A DNA stretch of 64,000 nucleotides from Myxococcales bacterium (GTDB lineage: Bacteria; Myxococcota; Bradymonadia; UBA7976; UBA1532), in NCBI GenBank assembly GCA_020633515.1, contig JACKDM010000016.1, positions 1 to 64,000 of the forward strand, read 5' to 3'. Position 1 is the first letter of the stretch. Each line of letters begins with the position of its first letter. Below, one piece after another: positions 18,658 to 27,214 of this stretch. The notes under the pieces are model-generated. The model saw only the letters and a list, made by a program, of their open reading frames with translations. It did not search any database and was not told the DNA's origin. Both the position numbers and the translations under genes were made by a program.

Positions 18658-20706
18658 TCAGGGGCGGTTGTATTCGCCCTCGTCGTAGAGCTCGTTGATC
18701 ACGTCGACGCGCGGGCAGTCGGCGCCCTCGCACCACGTCACCCGCGCGACGTGCCAGAGCTGGCTCGTCTCGGTCAGCTCCTGCCCGACGAGCTCGACGA
18801 GCGGCACCCCGCGGGTGAAGACCCGCACCGTCGCATAGGACGGGTGCTCGCGCGACGACGGGATCTCGGGGTCGCCGAAGGTGCTCGCCGCGCGGAAGTA
18901 GATCACGCCCACGTCGTACGCCACCCCGAGCTCGGGCTCGGAGAGGTTGATGTTCTCCGGCCCCGCGCCGTTGGTGTCGTCGATGTCGAGCGACGGGTTG
19001 TCGACGACCTCCCCGACCACCCCCCAGTCGGGGTTGGTGTTGCGGAAGTAGCAGTCCCACCCGCTCGCCTCACTCCCCCACTTGTCGGCCGCGCGCTCGT
19101 GGCGGAAGTGCAGGTCGACGTCGGTCCCGACCGTGTCGGTCTCGTCGGGATCGTCCGGCGTGCTCCACACGAGCTGGATGTGCAGGTCCTGCTCGGGCAC
19201 CGCGCGGATGTACACCTGCGCCGCCGCCGGATCGCAGCTCACCTGACCGAGCGCGTCCACCGCTTGCAGCTCGATGACGTAGTCCCCCGCGAGATCAGCG
19301 AAGAACAGCGCCCGCGGCGTGCCCGGATCATCCGCGTCGCCGCCGTCGGCCGGGCGCGTCGGATCGGCGAACGCCTCGACCGGCTGGCTCACGCTCCCAT
19401 CGGGGCGCTGCACGACCGTCCACCGCCACGCCACGACCTCGCCGTCGGGATCGGTCGACGGCGAGCCATCGAGCGTCACGATGTCGAGCGGCTGCACGTC
19501 GTACTCGGCCCGGGTGGCGACGGGCAGGGGGCAGGTGTTGTCGACCCCGCGACCGAAGAGGTCGACGACCACCGGCTCGTCGGCCGGCGTCGCGTCGCTG
19601 TAGACCAGCATCCGCCCGCCGTAGACGCCGAGCTCGAGCGGCCAGAACCCGACCTGCAACAGCCGCGTCGGGAACGCCTCGCCCGCGACCGCCGCCGGCA
19701 GCTCGAACAGCGGCGCGTCGCCCTCCGCCGCCGGCAGGTCGAGCGCCGCGAAGACGTCGCGCGGATCCTCGAACTCGATGCGCCGCACCCGCAGCGGCAC
19801 CGTGCCACAGCTCTCGATCGTCACCCCGCGCTGGTTGGGCGTCTCCCCCTCACGGTCGTCGACGAGGAGCCCGGAGCCGAAGTCGAGGCTCCCCGGCGTG
19901 ACGTTGATGCACGGCTCCGCGCCGTTCGCGTAGAGCTGCACCGCCAGCTCCGGCGTCGTCGCCGCGTTGCTGACGATCAACAGCTCCCCGTCCGCGACCC
20001 CCGGCGACGCCGGCGTATAGGTCGCGTCGAGCACGACCTGCTCCCCGGGCCCGAGCACCAGCGGATCGGCCAGCGCGCCCGCGACGTCACGCCCCTCGTA
20101 CCGCACCCCGAACCCCGCGCGCCCGTTGACCTCCAGCCGCGAGATCACCAGATCGGCGACCCCCAGGTTCGTCACCCGCAGCGACTCGGTCCCCGTCTCG
20201 CCGACCTCCACCCCGCCGAAGTCGATCGTGCGCGGGTTGACGTCGATCTCGCCGCCCGTCTCCGACGCCTGGATCGGGATCGACGCCCGCGGCAGATCCG
20301 GGTCGTTGGTGCTCATCACCAGCGCGCCGCCATCGGGCGCCTCGTCACTCGGCGTGTAGCGCACCCCGAAGACGAGCGTCGTCTCCGGGGCCAGCACCAG
20401 CCGATCGTCGAAGCGCACCGGCGTCTCGACGCCGTCCGCGTCGGTGAACAGCTCGAACTCACTCGCCGTGGAGCGATCGTCGAGCCCGATCTCGATCAGG
20501 ATCAGGTCGCCCGTGCCCTCGTTGGTCACCGTCACCCGGCGCACCGTCGTCTGGCCGATCGACAGCCGCGGGAACACGAACGCCTCCGGCCGCACCACGA
20601 ACTCGGCCGTCTTCGCGCCCTCGACCTCGCCGCAGCCCGCCGCCAGCCCCGAGAGCAGCAGAGCGAGCGCCGGCAGCCACCGCGCGCAGCGTGTGCTCGA
20701 CAACAT
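18658..20706 (-). CDS. ASH-repeat / PKD-like lipoprotein with YfaP-like C-terminal domain (paralogue 1)
   Basis: 682 residues. ATG 20706 is preceded by GGAGGT; two upstream in-frame ATGs lack a site. A lipobox (GLAAGC) marks an acylated cysteine. Domains in order: three ASH repeats (PEAFVFPRLSIGQ, NPRTIDFGGVEVGE, TPGSLDFGSG) with a cysteine pair in the third; a PKD-like domain (LDGSPSTDPDGEVVAWRWTV); and a C-terminal beta domain starting DLHIQLVWSTPDDPDETD that resembles the YfaP/DUF2135 fold and contains SLDIDDTNGAGPENINL. It has the same domain order as the next gene upstream, with which it forms a tandem paralogous pair. Surface lipoprotein of unknown ligand. Confidence 0.75.
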   Translation of the reverse strand: MLSSTRCARWLPALALLLSGLAAGCGEVEGAKTAEFVVRPEAFVFPRLSIGQTTVRRVTVTNEGTGDLILIEIGLDDRSTASEFELFTDADGVETPVRFDDRLVLAPETTLVFGVRYTPSDEAPDGGALVMSTNDPDLPRASIPIQASETGGEIDVNPRTIDFGGVEVGETGTESLRVTNLGVADLVISRLEVNGRAGFGVRYEGRDVAGALADPLVLGPGEQVVLDATYTPASPGVADGELLIVSNAATTPELAVQLYANGAEPCINVTPGSLDFGSGLLVDDREGETPNQRGVTIESCGTVPLRVRRIEFEDPRDVFAALDLPAAEGDAPLFELPAAVAGEAFPTRLLQVGFWPLELGVYGGRMLVYSDATPADEPVVVDLFGRGVDNTCPLPVATRAEYDVQPLDIVTLDGSPSTDPDGEVVAWRWTVVQRPDGSVSQPVEAFADPTRPADGGDADDPGTPRALFFADLAGDYVIELQAVDALGQVSCDPAAAQVYIRAVPEQDLHIQLVWSTPDDPDETDTVGTDVDLHFRHERAADKWGSEASGWDCYFRNTNPDWGVVGEVVDNPSLDIDDTNGAGPENINLSEPELGVAYDVGVIYFRAASTFGDPEIPSSREHPSYATVRVFTRGVPLVELVGQELTETSQLWHVARVTWCEGADCPRVDVINELYDEGEYNRP

Positions 20707-20810
20707 CCAGACCTCCATCACGCGCCGCGCCGGGCGCACCAAACGAAACGACCCCGGAGCCGCAACCGCGGGCCGGGGTCGTCATCCTCCGCGGTGAGCG
20801 GACGCGCCCG

Positions 20811-22883
20811 TCAGGGCCGGGCCATGTAGTACCGATCGCGGGTCACGACATCACCCGACGGCCACGAGATCTGCGCCACGTCCCAGAAGTGGTCCTGCGC
20901 CTGCATCTCCTTCTCGCCCGGGTTCCCGTTGTCGGTGAAGTCCCACGAGAGCTCGCCCTCGATGAAGATCCGCACCGTCGCGAAGCTCGGGCCGTACTCG
21001 GTGCCATCCACCCGGTCCCGGCTGTTGTAGTAGTGCACGCCCACGAGGTAGGGCGCGCCCAGGGCCTCGGTCGGCTCCGGCTGATCGAGGTTGATGTTCT
21101 CCGGCCCCGCGCCGTTGATGTCGTCGATGTCGAGCGACGGATCGTCGGCGCTGTTGCCGATCTGCCCCCAGTCGGGGATCGGGTTGGCGTAGTGGCAGTC
21201 GTAGATGCTGTCGAACCAGTTGCTCGCCACCGGGTGCAGCAGGTGCAGATCGAGGTCGGTCCCCTGCAAGTCGGTCTCGTCGTCGTCGGCCGGCGTCCGC
21301 CACACGAGCTGCACGTGGATCGCCTCTTCGGGCTTGGCGACGATCGTCACCACCGCCGGGTTCTCGCACGCGATCGAGTCGAGGCCGAGGTTGTCGCGCA
21401 CCCGCAGCTCGGCGGTGTAGGTCCCGGCGAGGTCGACGAAGAACACCGCCGTCGGCGTCTCGATGTCGTCGGGCAGCCCGCCGTTCGCCGGCTGCGCCGG
21501 GTCGTAGAACGACTCGTGCGGCTGCGACACCGAACCATCGGGCCGGCTCGTGATCACCCACTCGTAGGCCACCGGCCGCGCGTCGATGCCGTCCTGATCG
21601 ATCGACGGGCTCCCATCGAGCACCACCACGTCGAGCGGCACCACGTAGAACTCGTCGTTCGCCGCGCGCGCCTGCGGGCAGGCGTTGGTCACGCCACGCC
21701 CGAGCAGCGGCACCTCACGCCGCGGCACCACCGGATCGTTGCTCTCGATGATCAGCTTGCCGTTGTGGATCCGCTCCTCGCGCGGGGTGAACGCGATCTC
21801 GATCGAGCGGCTCGGCGGCGGCAGGTTCGCGTCGCGATCGGCCTGCGCGTACGCCGGCATGATCGCCGGCAGCATCGGCAGGCTGTCCTCCACCAGTTCG
21901 AAGGCCGGATCGGCGTCCTCGAGGTAGACGCGGGTGATCTCGATCGGCGCCCCGCCGCAGCTCTCGATCGACATCGGCCGCGAGTCGGTCCGGTTGACGA
22001 GGCTCGTGCGGAACTCGAGCGCCGGCGGGTTGACCTGCAAGCAGGGCGTCGCGCCATTGGCGGTCAGCGAGACGGCGACCTCCGACGACACCGGATCGTT
22101 GCTGAAGATCACCAGCTCGGCGCGGTTGGGCCCCTCGACGAGCGGCGAGTAGCGCACGGTGATGTTGATGTTGCGGCCCGGCTCGAGCAGCGCGACCGTC
22201 TCGCCGTCGGGGATCTGCCGCGGATCGCGCAGCTCGCCGCCGATCTCGATCAGCGGCTTGAAGTCCTGGTCGCCGTTGAGCAGCACCCGATTGATCGTCA
22301 GGTCGAGCTGCCCGATGTTGGTCACCTGGATCCGCGTCTCCTCGGTCTCACCGGCGGGGACCCGGTCGAAGTCGTGGCTGCGGGGGTTGACCGCGATCTC
22401 GGGCGCGCCGGCCTGGAGCACCACCGGGATGTTGACCGTCGGCGAATCGGGCGCGTTGGTCTCGAGCACCACCGTGCCGCCCACCGGCTGCTCGCGGACC
22501 GCCTGGTAGTTGACGACGAGGAACAGCGACTCCCCGCCGTCGACGCGCACCGGATAGTTGAACTCGTCCTGCCCGTCGCGGGTGATGCCGCGGAACTCGT
22601 TGCCGTCCTGCTCCACCTTCCAGTAGAGCTCGAACTCCTGGTCGCGATTGTCGACGTCGAGCCGGATGCTCGCGATGATGAGCTGCCCGCTGCCGATGTT
22701 GCGCACCTCGACGACACGGTCCGTGTCACTGCCGAGCGCGAGCTTGGGAAAGAGGAACTGATTCGGGGTGAGCTGCACCTCGGCGGTGCCGATCTGGTTG
22801 GTGTCGTCATCGCACCCGACGAGGCCCGCCGCGACGACGCCCAGCAGCATCAAGGCCTTGAAACTCATCGAACGGGCGTACAT
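20811..22883 (-). CDS. ASH-repeat / PKD-like lipoprotein with YfaP-like C-terminal domain (paralogue 2)
   Basis: 690 residues from ATG 22883 (GGTGGAGAC upstream); further in-frame ATGs at 22901 and 22868 are less likely. Lipobox AGLVGC. Three ASH repeats (TPNQFLFPKLALGS, NPRSHDFDRVPAGE, NPPALEFRTSL), the third with the PCLQV...IESCGGAPI cysteine pair; a PKD-like domain (LDGSPSIDQDGIDARPVAYEW followed later by a strand-rich half); and a C-terminal domain beginning AIHVQLVWRTPADDDETD with SLDIDDINGAGPENINL. It is the first gene of the minus-strand run and diverges from the vWA lipoprotein at 23243. Its similarity to the downstream neighbour indicates a gene duplication older than the strong divergence seen in the ASH repeats. 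Confidence 0.75.
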   Translation of the reverse strand: MYARSMSFKALMLLGVVAAGLVGCDDDTNQIGTAEVQLTPNQFLFPKLALGSDTDRVVEVRNIGSGQLIIASIRLDVDNRDQEFELYWKVEQDGNEFRGITRDGQDEFNYPVRVDGGESLFLVVNYQAVREQPVGGTVVLETNAPDSPTVNIPVVLQAGAPEIAVNPRSHDFDRVPAGETEETRIQVTNIGQLDLTINRVLLNGDQDFKPLIEIGGELRDPRQIPDGETVALLEPGRNINITVRYSPLVEGPNRAELVIFSNDPVSSEVAVSLTANGATPCLQVNPPALEFRTSLVNRTDSRPMSIESCGGAPIEITRVYLEDADPAFELVEDSLPMLPAIMPAYAQADRDANLPPPSRSIEIAFTPREERIHNGKLIIESNDPVVPRREVPLLGRGVTNACPQARAANDEFYVVPLDVVVLDGSPSIDQDGIDARPVAYEWVITSRPDGSVSQPHESFYDPAQPANGGLPDDIETPTAVFFVDLAGTYTAELRVRDNLGLDSIACENPAVVTIVAKPEEAIHVQLVWRTPADDDETDLQGTDLDLHLLHPVASNWFDSIYDCHYANPIPDWGQIGNSADDPSLDIDDINGAGPENINLDQPEPTEALGAPYLVGVHYYNSRDRVDGTEYGPSFATVRIFIEGELSWDFTDNGNPGEKEMQAQDHFWDVAQISWPSGDVVTRDRYYMARP

Positions 22884-23242
22884 CACGGGTCTCCACCTCA
22901 TTGGTCCAATCCCCCGGCCGGTCGCGCCTGCGGTCATTTTCGCCTCTTGTATGTGGAGAGGGCTCTTGGCCGATCAGGGAATCGGAACAGGCGATCCCTG
23001 CCACAGTGCAAATTTTTTCACTCGGGCACACACGGGAGCAGTCGCTTTAATCCCGCTCTGCACGCCCTCGGAAACATAGGCGTGCCCCGTCGGCGGTGTC
23101 AAATGGTCCGAAATCACGTCAGGACCACGAGAAAACGGCCGGACAGGTCACGTTGACAGTCGTCAGGGGCCATGCTAGCAAGGCGCGTCCTGCGTCGGGT
23201 GCAAGCCCGCGCGGTGTGCCCATCGAACGAAGAGGATCCTGC
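22884..23242. other. Divergent intergenic region, less GC-rich than its surroundings
   Basis: Holds the leaders of two divergent transcription units. It contains a six-T run (23013-23018), a CAGGGA/TCCCTG inverted repeat just before it, and the promoter at 23153-23181 on the plus strand. No convincing -10/-35 pair was found for the minus-strand gene. An in-frame plus-strand extension from 23096 exists but has no ribosome site. Confidence 0.6.
23153..23181 (+). promoter_or_regulatory. Predicted sigma-70-type promoter of the vWA/Glt-like operon
   Basis: Perfect TTGACA at 23153-23158, 17-base spacer, TAGCAA at 23176-23181 with an extended TG-n before it (ATGCTAGCAA). The start codon is 62 bases further on. 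The GCTAG core is shared with the promoter at 856-885. Confidence 0.55.
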
Positions 23243-24472
23243 ATGCGCAGACGGAATCTGGTGTTGAGCGGCCTCGGCGCCGCCACACTCTTCTTGTCGA
23301 GCGGTTGTGACTCGACCGTCGGGCTCGATCTCCAGGCCAACAACTTCCGCGAAGTGATCGTGCCAGGGGCATGCAAGCAGACGGACGATCTCAGCACCGT
23401 CTCGCTGTCGGTCCTCCTCCTCGGCGGTGATGGCCAGCTCTACCCCGACAGCCGCCTCAGCGGCGCGCAGGGCACCGTCGGCAACCGCCTCGAAGCCGAC
23501 AGCTTCACCTTCACCCGCGCGCCCGCCGACTCCGGCAGCATGTTCCCCGAGCCGGCCGTCGCCACCGGCGCCGCCGGGGACGAGAAGGGCGTCGGCGTCC
23601 AGCCCGTCGCGCTCGACTACGAGTACTCGGGCGGCATCGACCGCCGCGACGAGACCAAGCTCGTCGTCCTCATGATCGACAAGTCCGGCAGCCTCATCGG
23701 CCGCGACCCCTTCACCGGCGACGTCGACGTCAGCAAGGCCTCCGACCAGTCTCAGCAGCGCCTCGCGTTCTTCAGCGGCCTGCTCCAGAACCTGCCCGAC
23801 AACTACCGCGTCTCGCTCGTCCCCTTCAGCGGCGACTTCCCGCAGATCACCGACGAGTACTCCACCCCGACCCCCAACCGCGACGTCATCCTCGACGGCC
23901 TCACCGTCGCGACCCGCGCCAGCGAGGCGAGCGGCCTCACCCCGCTCGCCCGCTCCCTCGACTCGGTCTACTCCCGCATCATCCAGCCCAACCTCCAGGG
24001 CATGAACCCCGTCGTCGTCGTCTTCACCGACGGCCTCGAAGGCGTCGACCTCGCCGCCGACCTCCAGGCGCAGGCGACCCGCTACGCCGGCGGCGGCCTC
24101 GCCGGGGCCTCGGTCCCGATCATCATCATCCACCTCCAGCCGCCGCCCACCGTCGACGAGCGGCTCCGCGGCCGCGACCCGGTGCTCGCCGAGCTCGCCT
24201 GCCAGACCGGCGGCGAATACATCTTCCTCGCGCGCGCCGACGAGTTCACGACGACCAGCTACCTCCAGCCCGCCGTGCTCAACCGCATCGACGGCGCCTG
24301 GAAGCTCGACGTCGACACCACCCTCAATGGCGACGCGTTCGCTGCCGGCCCCTGGCTGGTGTCGACCCAATTCACCGTGGAGCTCGCCGGAGAGCAGCGC
24401 AGCTTCGTCCTCCAGCGTGCCCGCCAGCGCGATGACCTGCGGGATTCCCGGCTGTGGTTCTTCAAGGAATGA
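23243..24472 (+). CDS. von Willebrand factor A domain lipoprotein
   Basis: 409 residues from ATG 23243 (AGAGGA eight bases before); an in-frame ATG at 23096 would put 49 residues before the signal peptide and is rejected. The signal peptide ends in a lipobox (LFLSSGC). The vWA domain begins near residue 138 with LVVLMIDKSGSLIG, an intact DxSGS MIDAS motif; the threonine and aspartate positions appear in SGLTPLARSLDS and VVVVFTDGLEGVD. It should sit in a membrane facing the periplasm or the exterior and bind a ligand through a divalent metal. It is only 12 bases from the outer-membrane barrel gene, in the same transcription unit as the Glt-like genes, so it may be an accessory of that machine. 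Confidence 0.8.
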   Translation: MRRRNLVLSGLGAATLFLSSGCDSTVGLDLQANNFREVIVPGACKQTDDLSTVSLSVLLLGGDGQLYPDSRLSGAQGTVGNRLEADSFTFTRAPADSGSMFPEPAVATGAAGDEKGVGVQPVALDYEYSGGIDRRDETKLVVLMIDKSGSLIGRDPFTGDVDVSKASDQSQQRLAFFSGLLQNLPDNYRVSLVPFSGDFPQITDEYSTPTPNRDVILDGLTVATRASEASGLTPLARSLDSVYSRIIQPNLQGMNPVVVVFTDGLEGVDLAADLQAQATRYAGGGLAGASVPIIIIHLQPPPTVDERLRGRDPVLAELACQTGGEYIFLARADEFTTTSYLQPAVLNRIDGAWKLDVDTTLNGDAFAAGPWLVSTQFTVELAGEQRSFVLQRARQRDDLRDSRLWFFKE

Positions 24473-24483
24473 TCAAGGGGAGC

Positions 24484-25257
24484 ATGAACCCGATGAACAA
24501 GGTGCTGTTGCGGTGCGCGGCGGTGGCCGCGGTGGTCCTCTGCGGACCGGCCTACGCCCAGGATGCCCCCGCCGACGAGGCCGCGGCCGACCCGGGGGCC
24601 GCTCCCGTCAGTCAGGTCAGCGACGACAAGGCCACCGAAGCCGAGCGGGCCCTCGAAGAAGACCTCGCGCTCTTCTGGGGCAACCGGCGGGAGATCAAGG
24701 TCGTGCAGAAGCGCCTCGTCGAGAAGGACGGCCGCTTCGAGATCATGCCCTACGCCTCGATCATCCCCAACGACGACTTCATCGTCTACTACCCGCTCGG
24801 CCTCCGCATCGGCTACCACTTCTCGGAAGCGTTCGCCGTCGAGGCCTCGTACGGCCTCGCGCTCGACTACAACACGGGCCTCGCTGCCTTCCTGGAGAGC
24901 GAAGACGTCGGCCTCCGCCGCGCCGCCATCCAGGAGCAGATCAGCATGCTCTACAACGTCAACATCCTGTGGGCGCCGCTCTACGGCAAGCTGAGCCTCC
25001 TCGGCTACAAGCTCACCCACTTCGAGACCTACGTCGGCCTCGGCTTCGGCATGTTCCACACCACCGAGTATCCGGCCGACGACCCGGACGGCAACCCCAA
25101 GATCAAGCCGAGCGGCAACACGGTCCTGGGCTTCCGCTGGTTCGTCAACGACTGGTTCAACATCCGCACCGAGTACCGCCAGTACTTCTTCCAGAAGTAC
25201 AACGGCGGCGTCTCCATCCCGGCCGAGATCAGCCTTGGCCTGGGCTTCACCATCTGA
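24484..25257 (+). CDS. Outer-membrane beta-barrel protein (GltA/GltB-like)
   Basis: 257 residues. Start: AAGGGGAG precedes two ATGs, 24484 and 24493; the first is listed. A signal peptide ends AYAQ. After an acidic linker, alternating hydrophobic strands appear (FEIMPYASIIPNDDFIVYY, LRIGYHFSEAFAVEASYGLA) and the last residues (ISLGLGFTI) end in an aromatic/hydrophobic strand as required for barrel assembly. Size and pattern match the myxobacterial 'outer membrane beta-barrel domain' family, to which the Glt and Nfs barrel proteins have been compared. It opens the block of TPR proteins at 25268-32015. The Glt assignment is contextual; barrel identity is more secure than role. Confidence 0.65.
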   Translation: MNPMNKVLLRCAAVAAVVLCGPAYAQDAPADEAAADPGAAPVSQVSDDKATEAERALEEDLALFWGNRREIKVVQKRLVEKDGRFEIMPYASIIPNDDFIVYYPLGLRIGYHFSEAFAVEASYGLALDYNTGLAAFLESEDVGLRRAAIQEQISMLYNVNILWAPLYGKLSLLGYKLTHFETYVGLGFGMFHTTEYPADDPDGNPKIKPSGNTVLGFRWFVNDWFNIRTEYRQYFFQKYNGGVSIPAEISLGLGFTI

Positions 25258-25267
25258 GGACGTCGGG

Positions 25268-27214
25268 ATGACTCGAAGCCGTAGGACCACACGTCTCGGC
25301 CGCTGGGCTGCCCGCGCGGCGCTCGCCGGTGCCCTCCTCTGCGGTCCCCTCGCGACCGCAGCCTGGGCCATCACCCCCGAGAACGTCATCCAGATGCACA
25401 AGTCGGGTCTGCCCGCTCAGGTGATCATCCAGACCATCCAGAGCACCGGGTCGACCTTCAACCTCTCCGTCGACGACGTCAAGGCGCTCAAGGCCGCCGG
25501 CGTGCCGCAGCCGGTCATCGACTCGATGACCGCCTCGGGCGCCGCCGCCCCGGCCCCCGCGCCCGAGCCCGCCCCCGAGCCCGCGCCCGCCCCTGCCGGC
25601 GGCGACGAGCTCCAGCAGCTCGAAGCCGCCGAGGCCGCCGATCGCGCGCGGATCGAAGAGAACATCCGCATCCAGGAGGCCGCCCGCAAGGCCGCCGAGC
25701 GCGAGCGGCAGCGCATGGACGCCGAAGAGCGCCGCCGCATCGCGAGCGCGCTCGAAGACGCCCGCAACGCCTACGAAGACGGCCGCTACAGCGCCGCCGC
25801 ACAGGCATTCGACACCTTCCTCAGCCAGGCCGAAGAGGGCAAGGCCAGCACCTACGAAGCGCGCCTCGGCCTCGCCGACTCGCTCTTCAAGCTCGGCCTC
25901 TATGCCAACGCCGCCGAGATCTACCAGACCCTGCTCGCGACCGGCTCCGACAGCACCGTCTTCGACGCTGCCTTCCGCGGCCTCCGCGAGTGCGCCCGCA
26001 AGATCGCCTTCAACCCGGTGACCCTCGAGTCGCTCACCGGCCACTATGTCGGCGGCAAGCCCCAGGCCTTCCAGGACAGCTACAACTACTTCCTCGGCCG
26101 CTTCTTCTTCGACTACAACCGCTACGACGAGGCGGTCACCTACCTCGGCGCCGTCACGCCGGGCGGGCCCGACTACGCCGACGCGCAGTACCTGCTCGGC
26201 CTCATCGGCGTGCAGCAGGCGGGCGACGACGAAGAGAGCGATGACTGGGCCCGCAAGCTCTTCGGCGCCAGCGCCAACTTCGAGCAGGCCGTGCAGTCGG
26301 CGCTCGCCGAAGACCAGCCCCGCATCGCGCACCTCGGCTACCTCGCGCTCGCCCGGATCGCCTACACCGTCGGCCTCTTCGACGTCGCGATCTACTACTA
26401 CCGCAAGGTGCCCTACGACTCGACGAGCTACGTCAACGCGCTCCACGAGTCGGGCTGGTCGTACTTCCTCAAGGGAGACGTCCGCCGCGGCATGGGCATC
26501 TTCCACACCCTCGACGGCCCGGAGTGGGAGAACTACTTCCTCCCCGACATCTACCTGCTCGAAGCGACGGTGTTCATGAACGCCTGTCACTTCGACTTCG
26601 CCCGTGACGCGCTCGAGCGCATCCAGAACGACTACCTCTCGCTCCGCGCGCCGCTCACCCGGTACATGACGGAATATGCTTCGCCCGAGGCGCTGTACAA
26701 CGCCTTCGTGCTCGAGCAGACCAACGAGGGCGTCGAGCTGCCCCGCGTCATCCGCATGGCGGTCATCTCGAACAGCGAGTTCTACGACCTCTACACCACC
26801 GTCACCCAGTACCGCCGCGAGGTCGCCCGCATCGAATCCATGCGCGGCCAGCTCGGCGACAAGCTCACCAACGAGCTCCTCGAGACCGTCACCAGCCGCA
26901 AGCAGGAGGGCATCATCGCCCTCGGCATCAAGGTCAACCAGCTCCTCCAGCAGATCAGCGACGAGCTCGACGAGCTCGAGGTGCAGGTCACCGAGATCCG
27001 CATCGAGATCGACGAAGCGGCGGCCGACGAGCTCACCAAGGCGATCGAGAGCGCCTACCAAGGCGAGGCCAAGGCGGCCGAAGAAGCGGCGGCGCAGGCC
27101 ACCGCGACCGTGCTCGTCGGCGACAAGTACGTCACCTGGCCCTTCGAGGGCGAGTACTGGACCGACGAGATCAACGCCTACCGCAGCGACCTCAAGGATA
27201 TTTGCAAGCGATGA
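25268..27214 (+). CDS. Periplasmic TPR/coiled-coil protein (GltC/NfsC-like)
   Basis: 648 residues, start ATG 25268 preceded by GAGGA 11 bases after the previous stop. A signal peptide (RWAARAALAGALLCGP, ending AAWA) leads to a small helical module (ENVIQMHKSGLPAQVIIQTI) like a DUF4384/SHOCT-type unit, a Pro/Ala/Glu linker, a coiled-coil (residues about 130-165, rich in EAARKAAERERQRMDAEERR) and a long helical-repeat region with TPR spacing (AQAFDTFLSQAEEGKAS, YLALARIAYTVGLFDVAIYY). A second coiled-coil (ELLETVTSRKQEGIIALG onward) precedes the C-terminus. In Myxococcus the periplasmic GltC/NfsC sits beside GltA/B and GltD. Length and order agree; sequence identity cannot be tested here. Confidence 0.55.
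   Translation: MTRSRRTTRLGRWAARAALAGALLCGPLATAAWAITPENVIQMHKSGLPAQVIIQTIQSTGSTFNLSVDDVKALKAAGVPQPVIDSMTASGAAAPAPAPEPAPEPAPAPAGGDELQQLEAAEAADRARIEENIRIQEAARKAAERERQRMDAEERRRIASALEDARNAYEDGRYSAAAQAFDTFLSQAEEGKASTYEARLGLADSLFKLGLYANAAEIYQTLLATGSDSTVFDAAFRGLRECARKIAFNPVTLESLTGHYVGGKPQAFQDSYNYFLGRFFFDYNRYDEAVTYLGAVTPGGPDYADAQYLLGLIGVQQAGDDEESDDWARKLFGASANFEQAVQSALAEDQPRIAHLGYLALARIAYTVGLFDVAIYYYRKVPYDSTSYVNALHESGWSYFLKGDVRRGMGIFHTLDGPEWENYFLPDIYLLEATVFMNACHFDFARDALERIQNDYLSLRAPLTRYMTEYASPEALYNAFVLEQTNEGVELPRVIRMAVISNSEFYDLYTTVTQYRREVARIESMRGQLGDKLTNELLETVTSRKQEGIIALGIKVNQLLQQISDELDELEVQVTEIRIEIDEAAADELTKAIESAYQGEAKAAEEAAAQATATVLVGDKYVTWPFEGEYWTDEINAYRSDLKDICKR

Noticed and set aside
15292..20829. 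Very long open frames antisense to the lipoprotein genes (also 3415-7431 plus, 27178-30690 minus, 41160-43898 minus)
   Set aside because: They are shadows created by high GC and few stop codons. They lack recognisable domains, ribosome sites and signal peptides, while the opposite strand holds convincing proteins.
22985..23018. CAGGGA/TCCCTG inverted repeat followed by six T, resembling a terminator
   Set aside because: It lies between two divergent starts, where nothing needs to end; the T-run is also separated from the stem by 13 bases.
23096..23242. Upstream extension of the vWA lipoprotein by 49 residues
   Set aside because: It would bury the signal peptide and overlap the promoter; ATG 23243 has a ribosome site and gives a normal lipoprotein leader.
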